Positions 1 through 9,151 of a stretch of 64,000 nucleotides of DNA are shown here, piece by piece. Within the stretch, counting starts at the first letter, position 1, and every line of letters begins with the position of its first letter. The notes below the pieces were generated by a model. That model saw only the letters and a list, made by a program, of their open reading frames with translations. It was not told the DNA's origin and searched no databases. The translations under genes and the position numbers were made by a program. Where the stretch lies: the NCBI RefSeq assembly GCF_002906255.1, contig NZ_POTC01000016.1:1-64000 (forward strand). Reading direction: 5' to 3'. The DNA is from Novacetimonas maltaceti (GTDB lineage: Bacteria > Pseudomonadota > Alphaproteobacteria > Acetobacterales > Acetobacteraceae).

Positions 1-96
1 GCGCATCGCCATGCGAAGCGACAAGACAGACAGATCATTCGCAGCAATGATTTATCTCACCGCCGCTATCATCAATTCACGGTAATTCCCAACAGA

Positions 97-155
97 CCCC
101 AAAAAGCTTCGCAAGACACCGCCTTTTCAGAGACAGGGCGGACACCCAAAAACTC
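97..155 (-). repeat. Degenerate copy of the 80-bp three-way-junction repeat
   Basis: An eroded copy in reverse orientation. AAAAAGCTTCG, a damaged GCCGCC-type arm and the outer arm ACCCAAAAACT can still be recognised. It directly abuts the 3' end of the MIP-channel gene. See the copy at 9065-9144 for the full structure. Confidence 0.6.
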
Positions 156-1067
156 CTATTCCCCCGTCTCCACCTGCTTGCGCGTCGGATGCCACAGGGA
201 GGGCACCCGCCCGTGATGGCCGAAATTGACCAGGCGTGCTTCCTCCACCTCCAGATGGCCGAACAGGTGCGTGCGGATCGCCAACACCGACAGCGACGCC
301 CCCGCGAACGGGCCGATGGCGTAGATCCAGAATGACGTCCATTGTCCCGAGAATACCGCCGGGGCAAAGCTGCGGGCAAGGTTGGAACTGTTGCCCGACA
401 GCCATGCGGACACGGGGTTGAGCAGCAGGAAGAACAGCCCGCCCGCCCATGGCGTCCATTCCTTGAAACGCGGATGCCCCGCCAGCCAGTAGAGCATGAG
501 GATCAGCAGCGCCGTCAGCACCAGTTCCGTCACCAGCGGCCACAGGATGGGCACCTGCTGCGCGGGGACCGTCGCCGCGTATCCCGCCGCCGTCACCAGA
601 TGGCCCCAGAAGGGGAACAGTGTCGCGGCACAGGCCAGCAGCCATGTGCCAAGGCATGCGCCGATCACCTGCGCGATGATGTAGCCGCACAGGTCGATCC
701 ACCCGAGTTTCCCCGCCAGCGCGAATGCCAGCGAGACCGAAGGGTTCAGATGCGCGCCACTGACCTTGCCGAACGGGGTTATGGCCGCGACCGTGCCCGA
801 CAGGCCGAAGAACAGGCCGCACAGCGCGGTCTGGATGACGGGATGGGGGGCAAGCAGACGCCCCACCACGCCCTGCGGGACCGTCAGCACCGCGACGGCG
901 ACGATGCCGCAGATCATCATGACCGCCGTCGCCACCATTTCGCAGCCATACAGTGTCCAGTGCAGGGGATGGTCGGGATGGGCGGCCCCGGACAGGGGGC
1001 GGTCCTCCTGCGCGGGACGGTTCTTTCCGTGGGGAGCGGGGGATGACGAAGCAGGACTGGTGTTCAT
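156..1067 (-). CDS. MIP/aquaporin-family channel
   Basis: A predicted inner-membrane channel for water or small neutral solutes, about 303 residues with roughly six hydrophobic segments. The two pore half-helix motifs are present but altered: HLNPS in the first half (NPS instead of NPA) and SNLARSF in the second (NLA instead of NPA). Variant NPA boxes are known in MIP subfamilies, so the substrate cannot be assigned. The chosen ATG at 1067 has GGAAGGA seven bases upstream; an in-frame ATG at 1082 is possible but would place that site inside the gene. The N-terminus carries an extra hydrophilic stretch of about 40 residues. The gene stands alone and diverges from the porin gene. Confidence 0.85.
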   Translation of the reverse strand: MNTSPASSSPAPHGKNRPAQEDRPLSGAAHPDHPLHWTLYGCEMVATAVMMICGIVAVAVLTVPQGVVGRLLAPHPVIQTALCGLFFGLSGTVAAITPFGKVSGAHLNPSVSLAFALAGKLGWIDLCGYIIAQVIGACLGTWLLACAATLFPFWGHLVTAAGYAATVPAQQVPILWPLVTELVLTALLILMLYWLAGHPRFKEWTPWAGGLFFLLLNPVSAWLSGNSSNLARSFAPAVFSGQWTSFWIYAIGPFAGASLSVLAIRTHLFGHLEVEEARLVNFGHHGRVPSLWHPTRKQVETGE

Positions 1068-1409
1068 GCCGCTTCCTTCCATGCAGTGACAGACCCATGC
1101 GCCGGAAAACGGGCGCAGGCCCCTTGTCTACAGGAAGAAATGTTATGAAACATATATAATCATGCGAATATAAGATGCTGAATTCAATAATAATTAAATA
1201 ACAGTTTTTCTTATTTTTATTGATGGGGCTGCATCCCGCAAAGTGTATGCGACAAAAAAACACGATCGTGACATGAAATACTTGTGCGCGCCCATATTGC
1301 CCGCGCCTTGCCTGTCGCTGTATCCGTCAGGGCTGTTGTCACACATGCGATGATGTTCTTTTAGCTGCTTTAGGGACTGCGTGCCGGACCGATGTGCTGT
1401 TGGCAGAAA
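1068..1409. other. Divergent promoter region between channel and porin genes
   Basis: About 340 bases without a supported gene. The middle part (about 1140-1270) is much more AT-rich than its surroundings and contains TATAAT at 1155-1160. No well-spaced -35 box was found for either direction, so promoters are inferred from position and composition only. Confidence 0.4.
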
Positions 1410-3263
1410 ATGCATGACCCTGTCCGCAACCGCGATGGGGAAACGCCCCGCCGGGGAGTGGTGCGTGGCGCTGTCGTGGCGCTGTCTGGAATTGTCGCGG
1501 CGTTTGCCGCCCTGCCCGCCCATGCCGATGACCTGAGCGAAATCCAGGCCATCCGTGAGGAGATGCGCAGGCTGGAGGCAAAGGTCGAACGGCTGGAGGC
1601 CCACCACGCCCATTCCGGGGGCGATGCCGGTGGCCGCATGTTCGCAGGCCACGGCCTGCGGCAGCACAGCCTGTCGGGCAACGCGCCGGCGCCGTCGCAT
1701 CCCATCGACCCCAGCGCCGTGCCCGACCTGCGCCACCTGTCGATCGGCGGCCCTGCCGTCTCCGCCGACAGCCAGACGGCGGCGGAGGAAGCGAACGAGG
1801 CGCTGCAGGACGCCAATGCGCAGCAGCAGCAGCCACAGCTGAACATGGATTCCTCCAGCCCGCTGTCGATCACCCAGACCGGCGTGGACAGCCTGCCGCC
1901 CGTCTTCCGCATCGGCGGCGTGTCGGTGCGTCTTGGCGGGTTCATCGACTTCTCCAACATCTATCGCAGCAAGAACCTGACCAGCGGGCCTGCAACAAGC
2001 TGGGGCAGCTTCCCCTATGCCAACAGTCCCAACGCCCATACGGGGGAATACCGCCCATCGGCCCAGCTGACGCGCCTGAGCGTGCTGTTGCAGGGGACGC
2101 CCACGGACCACCAGGTGCTCTCGGCCTATATCGAGACCGATTTCGGTGGCGCCGCCGGCACCGCCAACAGTTACCAGACCAACAGCTATACCCCGCGTAT
2201 CCGCCAGGCCTACATGACCTACAGCGATACGAAATGGGGGTTCCATGTGCTGGCGGGGCAGGCGTGGAGCCTGACGACCGGATACACGCAGGGCCTCCTG
2301 TCGCGGCATGAGCAGCTGCCCCCCGTGGTGGACAACAACCAGATCCCCGGCATCGTCTTCACCCGTGTGCCGCAGATCCGCTTCATCAAGGATTTCGGCC
2401 GCAAATGGTGGGTCGGCCTGTCGTTCGAGGCCCCGCAGGTCGCCTTTGCGGAATCGGATGGCATGCTGGATGACGGCACGCTGCAGCCGGGCGTGGGCAT
2501 GCGTGGCGGCACGGATGTGCTGTATAACAATTCAGGTTCGGGGATGCTGAACCCCAATGCGAAATACAGTATGGACGTGGCCCCTGACATCGTGCTCAAG
2601 GGCGCGCTGGACACCAAGCTGGCGCATTACGAGGTGTACGGCCTGGCACGCTGGTTCAAGGCGCTGGAGAAGGCCTATGGCACCAACTCGATCCGCGAGC
2701 GCGTGTCCTTTGCCGGCGGCGTGGGCGGGGACATTACCGTCCATGCCATCCCGAAATACCTGCAGGTGACGGGCAATGTGCTGGCGGGCAGGGGAATCGG
2801 GCGCTACGGGCCGTCGATGATCTCCGACGCCACGTTCAAGGCCGATGGCACGCCCGCCCCCATTCCCGAACTGATCGGCAGCCTCGGGCTGATCGGGCAT
2901 CCGACGGACAATGTGCTGCTCTATCTCTATGGCGGGATCGAGACGGCGGGCCGCAATACCTATCGGGGCCTCGACGGGCGGCAGTACGGCTATGGCGTCA
3001 GCGACCTCGACCTCGAATCGTGCGATATCGAGCAGATCACCACCAGCACCTGCAACGCGCAGACCCGCACCGTGGCCGACATGACGGTGGGCGGATGGTG
3101 GCACATGCTGCAGGGACGCTATGGCGCGGTGATGACCGGCGTGCAGTACACCTACGTCCACAAGATCGCGTTTTCCGGCACGAACAACGTGGGGCAGCGG
3201 ATCGACCCGACCACCGGCGGCAATACGATCTACGTCACTTTCCGCTATCTGCCGTTTCAGTAA
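1410..3263 (+). CDS. DcaP-like outer-membrane porin
   Basis: A large porin of about 617 residues from the second in-frame ATG; the first ATG at 1392 would add six residues. The N-terminus has a basic stretch, a hydrophobic core and an AHA-DD cleavage site, so it is Sec-exported. A short charged coiled-coil follows (EEMRRLEAKVERLEA), typical of DcaP-type and other trimeric porins. The rest is rich in alternating aromatic and polar residues and ends in RYLPF, the aromatic C-terminal beta signal of outer-membrane barrels. It probably allows uptake of small organic acids or other solutes; the substrate is not visible from sequence. Its last 29 bases overlap the convergent gene. Confidence 0.8.
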   Translation: MHDPVRNRDGETPRRGVVRGAVVALSGIVAAFAALPAHADDLSEIQAIREEMRRLEAKVERLEAHHAHSGGDAGGRMFAGHGLRQHSLSGNAPAPSHPIDPSAVPDLRHLSIGGPAVSADSQTAAEEANEALQDANAQQQQPQLNMDSSSPLSITQTGVDSLPPVFRIGGVSVRLGGFIDFSNIYRSKNLTSGPATSWGSFPYANSPNAHTGEYRPSAQLTRLSVLLQGTPTDHQVLSAYIETDFGGAAGTANSYQTNSYTPRIRQAYMTYSDTKWGFHVLAGQAWSLTTGYTQGLLSRHEQLPPVVDNNQIPGIVFTRVPQIRFIKDFGRKWWVGLSFEAPQVAFAESDGMLDDGTLQPGVGMRGGTDVLYNNSGSGMLNPNAKYSMDVAPDIVLKGALDTKLAHYEVYGLARWFKALEKAYGTNSIRERVSFAGGVGGDITVHAIPKYLQVTGNVLAGRGIGRYGPSMISDATFKADGTPAPIPELIGSLGLIGHPTDNVLLYLYGGIETAGRNTYRGLDGRQYGYGVSDLDLESCDIEQITTSTCNAQTRTVADMTVGGWWHMLQGRYGAVMTGVQYTYVHKIAFSGTNNVGQRIDPTTGGNTIYVTFRYLPFQ

Positions 3264-3789
3264 GCGGGACGTGCAGCGCGGCCAGGCAGTCATCCACCTG
3301 GTGGTTGAGGTGGATGTCATGCACCTTGCGCACGCCCGCGATCACGCTGGTGCGCCAGCGCCGGGTCATGCCGGCATCCGCGCAGATGCGCCCACCGCCC
3401 AGCACCGGCCCGTTGCCAGGGTCGAGGATCTGCAGCACCGCATGCGGGTTATGCGCAAGCCCCCGCCGCAGCGCCGCCTGCAGGGCGCTGACATGCGCGC
3501 TGTCGGCACTGGCGATCAGGTCGGGCACCAGTTCGATCCATCCATCCCACCCGGCGGAGACGGCGCGGATCACATGTGGCCATGCCTGCTGCCGGTCCAG
3601 TTGCGCCACGCTTTCGCGTGCGCCGTTGTCGCGGATCTGCATCGCAAGCCCCCGTGCCGTCAGCACGCGTGACGCCTCCACCGGGGCGCCAGGCGTCGCG
3701 GGGGTGCCGGCCGCAAGCGCGGTCAGTCCGATGGGCAGCGCAAGCAGCAGCCAGAGCAGCACAAGGCGGGGGAGGGAGCGTATCAGCAA
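3235..3789 (-). CDS. Hypothetical exported protein
   Basis: No family recognised. The frame is open from a TTG at 3852, but TTG at 3789 places a short basic start directly before a hydrophobic segment (LVLLWLLLALPIGLTALAAG) that reads as a signal peptide, and a GGGA motif lies upstream, so this start is preferred. The mature part is about 150 residues, helical and hydrophilic. It has two cysteines (in GGRICADAG and VDDCLAAL) that could form a disulfide. It converges on the porin gene and overlaps its 3' end by 29 bases. Expression and start are uncertain. Confidence 0.5.
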   Translation of the reverse strand: MLIRSLPRLVLLWLLLALPIGLTALAAGTPATPGAPVEASRVLTARGLAMQIRDNGARESVAQLDRQQAWPHVIRAVSAGWDGWIELVPDLIASADSAHVSALQAALRRGLAHNPHAVLQILDPGNGPVLGGGRICADAGMTRRWRTSVIAGVRKVHDIHLNHQVDDCLAALHVPLTETADSGK

Positions 3790-4060
3790 ACTTTTTTCCC
3801 ATGTTGCTGTTGTTGGACGTGTAAATGGCAAAAGACCGGGACTTCGTGGCAATCACGGGGCAGGGATGGGGAAAATCATGGGCACGGGGCGGTTGCGGGG
3901 GGCACGCCATGTGCCTATAGCGTGCGGCAATATCCGTATGTCACCATCCGGCAGCACACGGCCCGGCAGGCCGCGCGACAGTTCCGGCTTTCCATCCGCC
4001 CTGTCCTGAGGGCATGTCCGTGATCGCGCCATATCCACCCACCAGGGAGAGACAAGACCC

Positions 4061-4288
4061 ATGACCGCCATTTCCACATCTGAAATCAGCCGCCTGCAGA
4101 CCTGCCTGCGCCGCCTGCTCGGCTCGCCCGGCCTGACCGTCAACGCCCCGCCGCGCGCGGGCCTGTCGGTCGAACTCGCCGTCAACGGGGAAGTCGTGGG
4201 CACCATCCACCGTGACGAGGACGAGGGCGAAGTGTCCTATGCCGTGCACATGACGGTTCTGGAAGAAGACCTGCCGCCCGCGCGCTGA
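4061..4288 (+). CDS. DUF3126-type small protein
   Basis: A 75-residue acidic cytoplasmic protein resembling the small alphaproteobacterial family DUF3126, whose function is unknown. The sequence reads as one helix with a short beta sheet (SVELAVNGEVVGTIHRDEDE and a following strand). There is a good ribosome-binding site (AGGGAGA) nine bases before the ATG. It stands alone between two leftward genes. The family assignment comes from the recognised pattern and length. Confidence 0.75.
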   Translation: MTAISTSEISRLQTCLRRLLGSPGLTVNAPPRAGLSVELAVNGEVVGTIHRDEDEGEVSYAVHMTVLEEDLPPAR

Positions 4289-4352
4289 AACCCGCCGCGC
4301 ATTTCCATGCGGGCGGCCATCGCCCGCCTTTCCCCAGCCTGGCCCGGACGGG

Positions 4353-4976
4353 TCAGTGCCGGGTGATGGCGGGGGGCGCGGCCTGCGTGGCGGAGGCTTC
4401 CATCAATGGCTGGCGCGCGGTCGGCAGGTCGATGCGATGGATCTTCCACTGGAACGCGTGGATGCGCATCTGCAGGCGCAGCGGCGTTTCCTTTTCATGG
4501 CCCGGCATGACGATGCTCGTCTCGAACAGTCCAGGCTTGACGAATCGCGCGTGCACCCGCTGCACGAAGGCCAGCGGGGTAAAGGCCGCCGTCGCCTGTC
4601 CCTGCGGGACGAGGTGATCGACGATCTCGCCAAGGTTGTTTTCGGTCACGTTCGTGTCGATGGCGTTCGACACGGCGGTGGAGGCGAACGAGGCCCCGAA
4701 TTCCGGCAGGTCGTCATCGGCCGGCTTTTCACCCAGCAGTTCGCTGACCGCCTGCGTCTTGAGGCTGTCGCGCACGGAACCCCAGCGCAGCGTCTGCCCC
4801 AGGCCCTGCATGTCGTGGTTCTGGATGGCGGAGGAAATCGACCACAGCGTGACGAAGGGCGAGGCGGCATACAGCGATGTCGCCGCGGCGAACGTCCCGG
4901 CACAGATCCAGCGCGCCTGCTGCCGGCGGAGTTCCGACAGGGCCGACGGGATTTTCATGCGGGAAAGAGAAGACAT
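4353..4976 (-). CDS. DUF2939-type membrane-anchored protein
   Basis: About 207 residues. One hydrophobic segment near the N-terminus (ICAGTFAAATSLYAASPFVT) is followed by the DUF2939 pattern: S-P-F-V-T-L-W, a helix, then W-G-S-V-R-D-S-L-K-T-Q. The family is of unknown function and usually sits in the envelope. The ATG at 4976 is preferred because GGGGGA lies upstream; in-frame ATGs at 4994 and 5054 lack a site. The C-terminal third is beta-rich with alternating charged residues. It diverges from moeB, about 160 bases away. Confidence 0.65.
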   Translation of the reverse strand: MSSLSRMKIPSALSELRRQQARWICAGTFAAATSLYAASPFVTLWSISSAIQNHDMQGLGQTLRWGSVRDSLKTQAVSELLGEKPADDDLPEFGASFASTAVSNAIDTNVTENNLGEIVDHLVPQGQATAAFTPLAFVQRVHARFVKPGLFETSIVMPGHEKETPLRLQMRIHAFQWKIHRIDLPTARQPLMEASATQAAPPAITRH

Positions 4977-5138
4977 TGATTTATATTCCCCCATGGTGGT
5001 TTCGCGGTTGTCCCGCACTATACTGGAAACATATCGGGCATGCATTGGTTTCATGAAATGACACCCATGACATCACGAAATTGTGATTTTATCAGGCGAT
5101 CGACAGGCCTTGAAACAACATCGGGCCGGGGATGACGG

Positions 5139-5972
5139 ATGGATTTTTCCGAAGACGAGATACAGCGCTACGCACGCCACATCCTCCTGCCGGAGGTCGG
5201 GGGCACGGGGCAGGAAACCCTCCTGAAATCCCGTGTCCTGATCATCGGGGCCGGGGGACTGGGCTCTCCGCTCGCGCTCTACCTTGCCGCCGCGGGGGTC
5301 GGGCGCATCGGGCTGGTGGATGATGACGTGGTCGACCTGTCGAACCTGCAGCGCCAGATCGCCCATGTCACGGCGCGGGTCGGCCATGCAAAAGTCGACT
5401 CGGCGGCGGAGGCGATGCGCGCGCTCAATCCCGGCGTGTCCGTCGATTGTCATAACATTCGGCTGGGACCGGGCAATGTGCGCGCGCTGGTGCGTGGGTA
5501 TGACATCGTGTGCGACGGATCCGACAATTTCGCCACCCGCTACCTGCTGGCCGATGCGTGCGCGCTGGAACGCCGCACGCTGGTTTCGGCTGCGGTGCTG
5601 CGGTTCGAGGGGCAGCTTTCGACCTTCCGCCCGCATGACGGGGGACCGTGCTACCGCTGCCTGTATCCGTCCGCGCCCCCTGCGGGAATGGTGCCGTCCT
5701 GCGCGCAGGCGGGGGTGTTCGGCGCGGTGACCGGCGTGATGGGCACCCTGCAGGCGACGGAGGTGCTCAAGGAACTGCTCGGCATTGGCGAGGGGCTGTC
5801 GGGGCGCCTGCTGGTGTGGGATGCGCTGGCGATGCGCTTCCATACCATCCGCCTGTCGCGGGACCCGGACTGCCGCCTGTGCGGGGACCATGCCACCATC
5901 CATGACCTCTCGGCCCATCAGGACATGCCCGCCGGTGCGGCCTGCGCGCATGACCCGGTGGCGGCGTCGTGA
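5139..5972 (+). CDS. moeB: MoeB/ThiF-type adenylyltransferase
   Basis: An E1-like enzyme that adenylates the C-terminal glycine of a small sulfur-carrier protein (MoaD or ThiS). This activates it for thiocarboxylate formation in molybdopterin or thiamine synthesis. The nucleotide loop GAGGLGSP is near residue 35, the acidic DDDVVDLSNLQRQ segment follows, and two CxxC pairs (CYRC near residue 172, CRLC near 247) form the expected zinc site. Length of 277 residues is normal for MoeB. The stop codon overlaps the GTG start of the next gene, so the two are translationally coupled. MoeB and ThiF cannot be separated from sequence alone; a redox partner such as the DsrE-like protein is not typical of either. 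Confidence 0.88.
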   Translation: MDFSEDEIQRYARHILLPEVGGTGQETLLKSRVLIIGAGGLGSPLALYLAAAGVGRIGLVDDDVVDLSNLQRQIAHVTARVGHAKVDSAAEAMRALNPGVSVDCHNIRLGPGNVRALVRGYDIVCDGSDNFATRYLLADACALERRTLVSAAVLRFEGQLSTFRPHDGGPCYRCLYPSAPPAGMVPSCAQAGVFGAVTGVMGTLQATEVLKELLGIGEGLSGRLLVWDALAMRFHTIRLSRDPDCRLCGDHATIHDLSAHQDMPAGAACAHDPVAAS

Positions 5973-6379
5973 CGGGGACGATGCCCGCCGCCGGCGCCCC
6001 CGCGCCGGACGGCCTTGCGATCCTGCTGCTCGACGGGGGGTATGAACGGGCACATTATGCGCTGGTCCTCGCGGCGTCGGGGCTTGCGCTGGGGCGCCCG
6101 GTCGTGCTGTTCGCGGCGGGCGGCGGCGTGCATGCGCTGGCGCGGGACTGGCGGGGCTTGCGCGATGCGGGGCAGGATGCGGAAATGGCCGCGCGCGGGG
6201 TCGCCACGTTCGCGGACCTGCGTGACGCAGTGGTGGAACTGGATGGCGAACTGCTGGCGTGCGAGGCGGGACTGAGGCTATGTGGTCTGCGGCACGGGGC
6301 GCTGCTGGCATCGGTGCGTGTCGCGGGGGTGCCGACCTTCCTGGATGCTGCCCGGGGACGGCAGGTCATAACATTATAA
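5969..6379 (+). CDS. DsrE/DsrF-like sulfur-relay family protein
   Basis: A 136-residue alpha/beta protein of DsrE type, with hydrophobic strands ILLLDGG and PVVLFAAGGGV and cysteines near the middle (ACEAGLRLCG). DsrE-family proteins carry persulfide sulfur or act in related redox steps. The GTG start at 5969 overlaps the moeB stop; an ATG at 5981 is the alternative. Coupling to a sulfur-carrier activating enzyme supports a role in sulfur transfer, but this is inference. The typical DsrE active cysteine cannot be assigned with certainty. Confidence 0.6.
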   Translation: MTGTMPAAGAPAPDGLAILLLDGGYERAHYALVLAASGLALGRPVVLFAAGGGVHALARDWRGLRDAGQDAEMAARGVATFADLRDAVVELDGELLACEAGLRLCGLRHGALLASVRVAGVPTFLDAARGRQVITL

Positions 6380-6396
6380 AAGGATCGAGGAACGCG

Positions 6397-7452
6397 ATGG
6401 CGCAAGGCACGCGGCATGTTTGTGCACCGCATGTTTCCACCGCGCGGATGGTGGGAAATCTGGTGGTCCCCCGTTTCGGGATGCGACCGCGTCACCTGTG
6501 GGGTGCGGCGCATGTCGCGGCCGTGCTGGTGCCCCTTCTGGGGGGCGGCATGATGTCGGGTGGGGGCGTGGCGCTGGCGGCCACCACGACGCAGGCGGCC
6601 GCCCACCATGCCCACCATAACGGTGCGCACCACCACAAGGGGACGGCGGCGGAAAAGGAAAAGAAGGAGGCCCATGCCGGGCACAGGGGCGCTGCGTCGT
6701 CCGCCCACAGGCATGAACATGCGGGCGCGGCATCCGCCCCTGCGGCCCCCGCGCATCACCATCCCCACCCGGCGGCGGTGGCCGCCCCGGTTGCGGCGGG
6801 CGCGGCCGCGGCGGGTGCCACCGCCGCCGCAGCAGCAGCAGGTCCCGGTGCCGCCCTGCCTGCCGGTGCGGCGGGCGCGGCCCCGGACAAGGGCAGTGTG
6901 ACCGGCCTGCCGCTGCCGCGCTTTGCCGCGTTCCGCGCGGACGAGGTCAACCTGCGCGCGGGGCCGGGGCAGCGTTATCCCATCGACTGGGTCTATCACC
7001 GTCGTGGCCTGCCGGTGAAGATCGAGCGGGAATTCGATGTCTGGCGCCTGGTGGAGGACGCGGACGGGCAGAAAGGATGGGTGCATCAGGCAACCCTGGT
7101 GGGGACGCGCACGTTTGTCATACCGGGACAGCCAGTCCAGGGTGACGCGCAGCAGGCGGGCCAGCCATCCGAAAAGGAAACGGATGTCATTGGCCGCGCC
7201 GACAGCCGCATCGTCGGGCATGTGGCTGACGCCGCGCAGGCGGCGGCCGTGCCCGGTGGCATCATGCTGCGGGCGAAGGCCGATCCCGCGTCCTCCATCG
7301 TCGCGGTGCTCAAGCCCGGTGTGGTGGGGACGCTGCGCCAGTGCCCGGCCGGTTCGGGCTGGTGCGAGGTCACGGTCAAGCAGTACTCCGGCTGGCTGGA
7401 ACGCCAGGCGCTGTGGGGGCTGCTGCCGCAGGAAGTCATCGCGCCGTCCTGA
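6397..7452 (+). CDS. Exported protein with two bacterial SH3 domains and a His/Ala-rich linker
   Basis: About 351 residues. A clear ribosome-binding region (AGGATCGAGG) precedes the ATG at 6397. The N-terminal 60 residues contain a hydrophobic stretch ending near ALAATTTQA, consistent with export. A long linker is extremely rich in histidine, alanine and lysine (several HHAHH and HHHKG clusters, then an alanine run). Two SH3-like domains follow: the first with VNLRAGPGQRYP and WVHQ, the second with MLRAKADPASS and GWLERQALWG. Such domains usually bind peptidoglycan or envelope proteins. The histidine clusters could bind metal ions. The gene starts 17 bases after the DsrE-like gene. Confidence 0.75.
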   Translation: MAQGTRHVCAPHVSTARMVGNLVVPRFGMRPRHLWGAAHVAAVLVPLLGGGMMSGGGVALAATTTQAAAHHAHHNGAHHHKGTAAEKEKKEAHAGHRGAASSAHRHEHAGAASAPAAPAHHHPHPAAVAAPVAAGAAAAGATAAAAAAGPGAALPAGAAGAAPDKGSVTGLPLPRFAAFRADEVNLRAGPGQRYPIDWVYHRRGLPVKIEREFDVWRLVEDADGQKGWVHQATLVGTRTFVIPGQPVQGDAQQAGQPSEKETDVIGRADSRIVGHVADAAQAAAVPGGIMLRAKADPASSIVAVLKPGVVGTLRQCPAGSGWCEVTVKQYSGWLERQALWGLLPQEVIAPS

Positions 7453-7585
7453 TGGCGGTCTGGCGTGCGCGGTGACGGGGCATCCCCTGTTGCCTGCGCC
7501 CGTCTCGGGCACGCATCGGGGATGCCGGTTCAGGCAAGGGCCGAGGCAGGGCGCGCAGCACCCGTCCGGCAAACGAGGATTCCCG

Positions 7586-9040
7586 ATGGACCCTTTATTC
7601 GCGCCTTTCTTTGCGCATGACCAGCGACGCACCAAGATCGTGGCGACGCTGGGGCCTGCCACGTCCGGTTACGCCACCATCCGCGCGCTTGCGGATGCGG
7701 GCGTCAATGTGTTCCGCCTCAACTTCTCCCACGGGTTGCGCGCCGAACATGCGCAGCGCCATGCCACCATCCGCGCGGTGGAGGCCGAGATCCAGCGCCC
7801 GCTTGGCGTTCTGGCCGACCTGCAGGGGCCGAAGCTGCGGGTCGGCACCTTTGCCGGGGGCAGCGTCACCCTGCGCGCGGGCGCGATGTTCCGCCTCGAC
7901 CTGGATGCCCGTCCCGGCGACGAGACGCGGGTCCACCTGCCGCATCCCGAAATCATCAGGGCCGCCGCGATCGGCAGCAGCCTGCTGCTAGATGACGGCA
8001 GGCTGAGGCTGGAGGTGCGTGAGAAGGGGGACGATCACCTCCTGACGCAGGTGGTGGTTGGCGGGCCGCTTTCGGACCGCAAGGGTGTCAATGTGCCCGA
8101 TGTGGTCCTGCCGATTCCCGCCATTACCGAAAAGGACCGCGAGGACCTCGCCTTCGCCCTTGAGTTGGGGGTCGAATATGTCGGCCTGTCCTTTGTCCAG
8201 CGTCCGCAGGACGTGCGCGATGCGCGTGAACTCGTGGCCGGGCAGGCCTGGATCCTGACCAAGCTGGAAAAGCCGCAGGCGATGGCGTGCGTGGAGGAGA
8301 TCGTCGCCCTGTCGGACGTGGTGATGGTGGCGCGTGGCGACCTTGGCGTCGAACTGCCGCCCGAACAGGTGCCGGTGGCGCAGAAGCAGATCATCCGCAT
8401 TGCGCGGCGCATGGGCCGCCCGGTCATCATCGCGACGCAGATGCTTGAAAGCATGGTCCATGCCCCGACCCCCACCCGGGCGGAGGCATCGGACGTGGCG
8501 ACGGCAGTGTTCGACGGGGCGGACGCGGTCATGCTGTCGGCGGAAACCGCCGTGGGTGATTACCCGCGTGAGGCGGTGGCGATCATGGACCGCATCGTGC
8601 GCAGCGTGGAGGGGGATTCCGGGTGGAACCTGACGATGCAGGCCGCCACCCCGCCGCCCGCCGAAAGCACCGTGGCCGACGCCATTGCCGCGGCATCCCG
8701 GCAGGTGGCGGTTTCGGTGGATGCGCCGGTCATCGTAGCCTTTACGCTGGCGGGGCGCACGGCGCTGCGCATTTCGCGCGAACGGCCTGATTGCGCCATC
8801 ATCGGCCTGACCCCCACGGATGACATCGCACGCAGGCTGTGCATTGCCTGGGGGGTTGTCGCGCTGTCGGCGGGGCAGGAGGTGCCGGTCTATGGCATTG
8901 AAACCGTGGTGGACCAGGCGCTGGAGGCCGCGACGCTGTCGCGCTGCGCCGGGCCGGGGGATGCGGTGGTCATTGCCGCCGGCCTGCCCTTTGGCGTGAC
9001 GGGCAGCACCAACACTCTGCGCGTCGCACGGGTGAAGTAG
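7586..9040 (+). CDS. pyk: Pyruvate kinase
   Basis: Converts phosphoenolpyruvate and ADP to pyruvate and ATP in the last step of glycolysis or the Entner-Doudoroff route. The 484-residue protein starts at the ATG at 7586, after a GAGG site; the frame is open further upstream, but the family begins close to RRTKIVATLGPAT. Motifs seen are FRLNFSHG (substrate loop), the lysine in ILTKLEKPQA, MVARGDLGVELP (metal and phosphate binding) and ATQMLESM. The C-terminal domain is complete. It converges on tyrA with the repeat at 9065 between them. Confidence 0.95.
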   Translation: MDPLFAPFFAHDQRRTKIVATLGPATSGYATIRALADAGVNVFRLNFSHGLRAEHAQRHATIRAVEAEIQRPLGVLADLQGPKLRVGTFAGGSVTLRAGAMFRLDLDARPGDETRVHLPHPEIIRAAAIGSSLLLDDGRLRLEVREKGDDHLLTQVVVGGPLSDRKGVNVPDVVLPIPAITEKDREDLAFALELGVEYVGLSFVQRPQDVRDARELVAGQAWILTKLEKPQAMACVEEIVALSDVVMVARGDLGVELPPEQVPVAQKQIIRIARRMGRPVIIATQMLESMVHAPTPTRAEASDVATAVFDGADAVMLSAETAVGDYPREAVAIMDRIVRSVEGDSGWNLTMQAATPPPAESTVADAIAAASRQVAVSVDAPVIVAFTLAGRTALRISRERPDCAIIGLTPTDDIARRLCIAWGVVALSAGQEVPVYGIETVVDQALEAATLSRCAGPGDAVVIAAGLPFGVTGSTNTLRVARVK

Positions 9041-9064
9041 GGGTTTAACCAACTGATAAGTAAT

Positions 9065-9144
9065 AAAAGTTTTTGGGTGTTGCCTTTTTTCAAAAAGGCA
9101 ACGTTCTTTGAAGCTTTTTGAAAAAAGCTTCACCAAAAACTTTT
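9065..9144 (+). repeat. 80-bp three-way-junction repeat, forward copy
   Basis: Reference copy. The outer arms AAAAGTTTTTGG and CCAAAAACTTTT are perfect inverted repeats. They enclose hairpin I (GTTGCC with GGCAAC, T/A-rich loop) and hairpin II (GAAGCTTTTT with AAAAAGCTTC). Hairpin I differs from the GCCGCC/GGCGGC form of other copies on both arms, a paired change. It fills the gap between the convergent genes pyk and tyrA and could end transcription from both sides. Confidence 0.9.
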
Positions 9145-9151
9145 ATGAATT

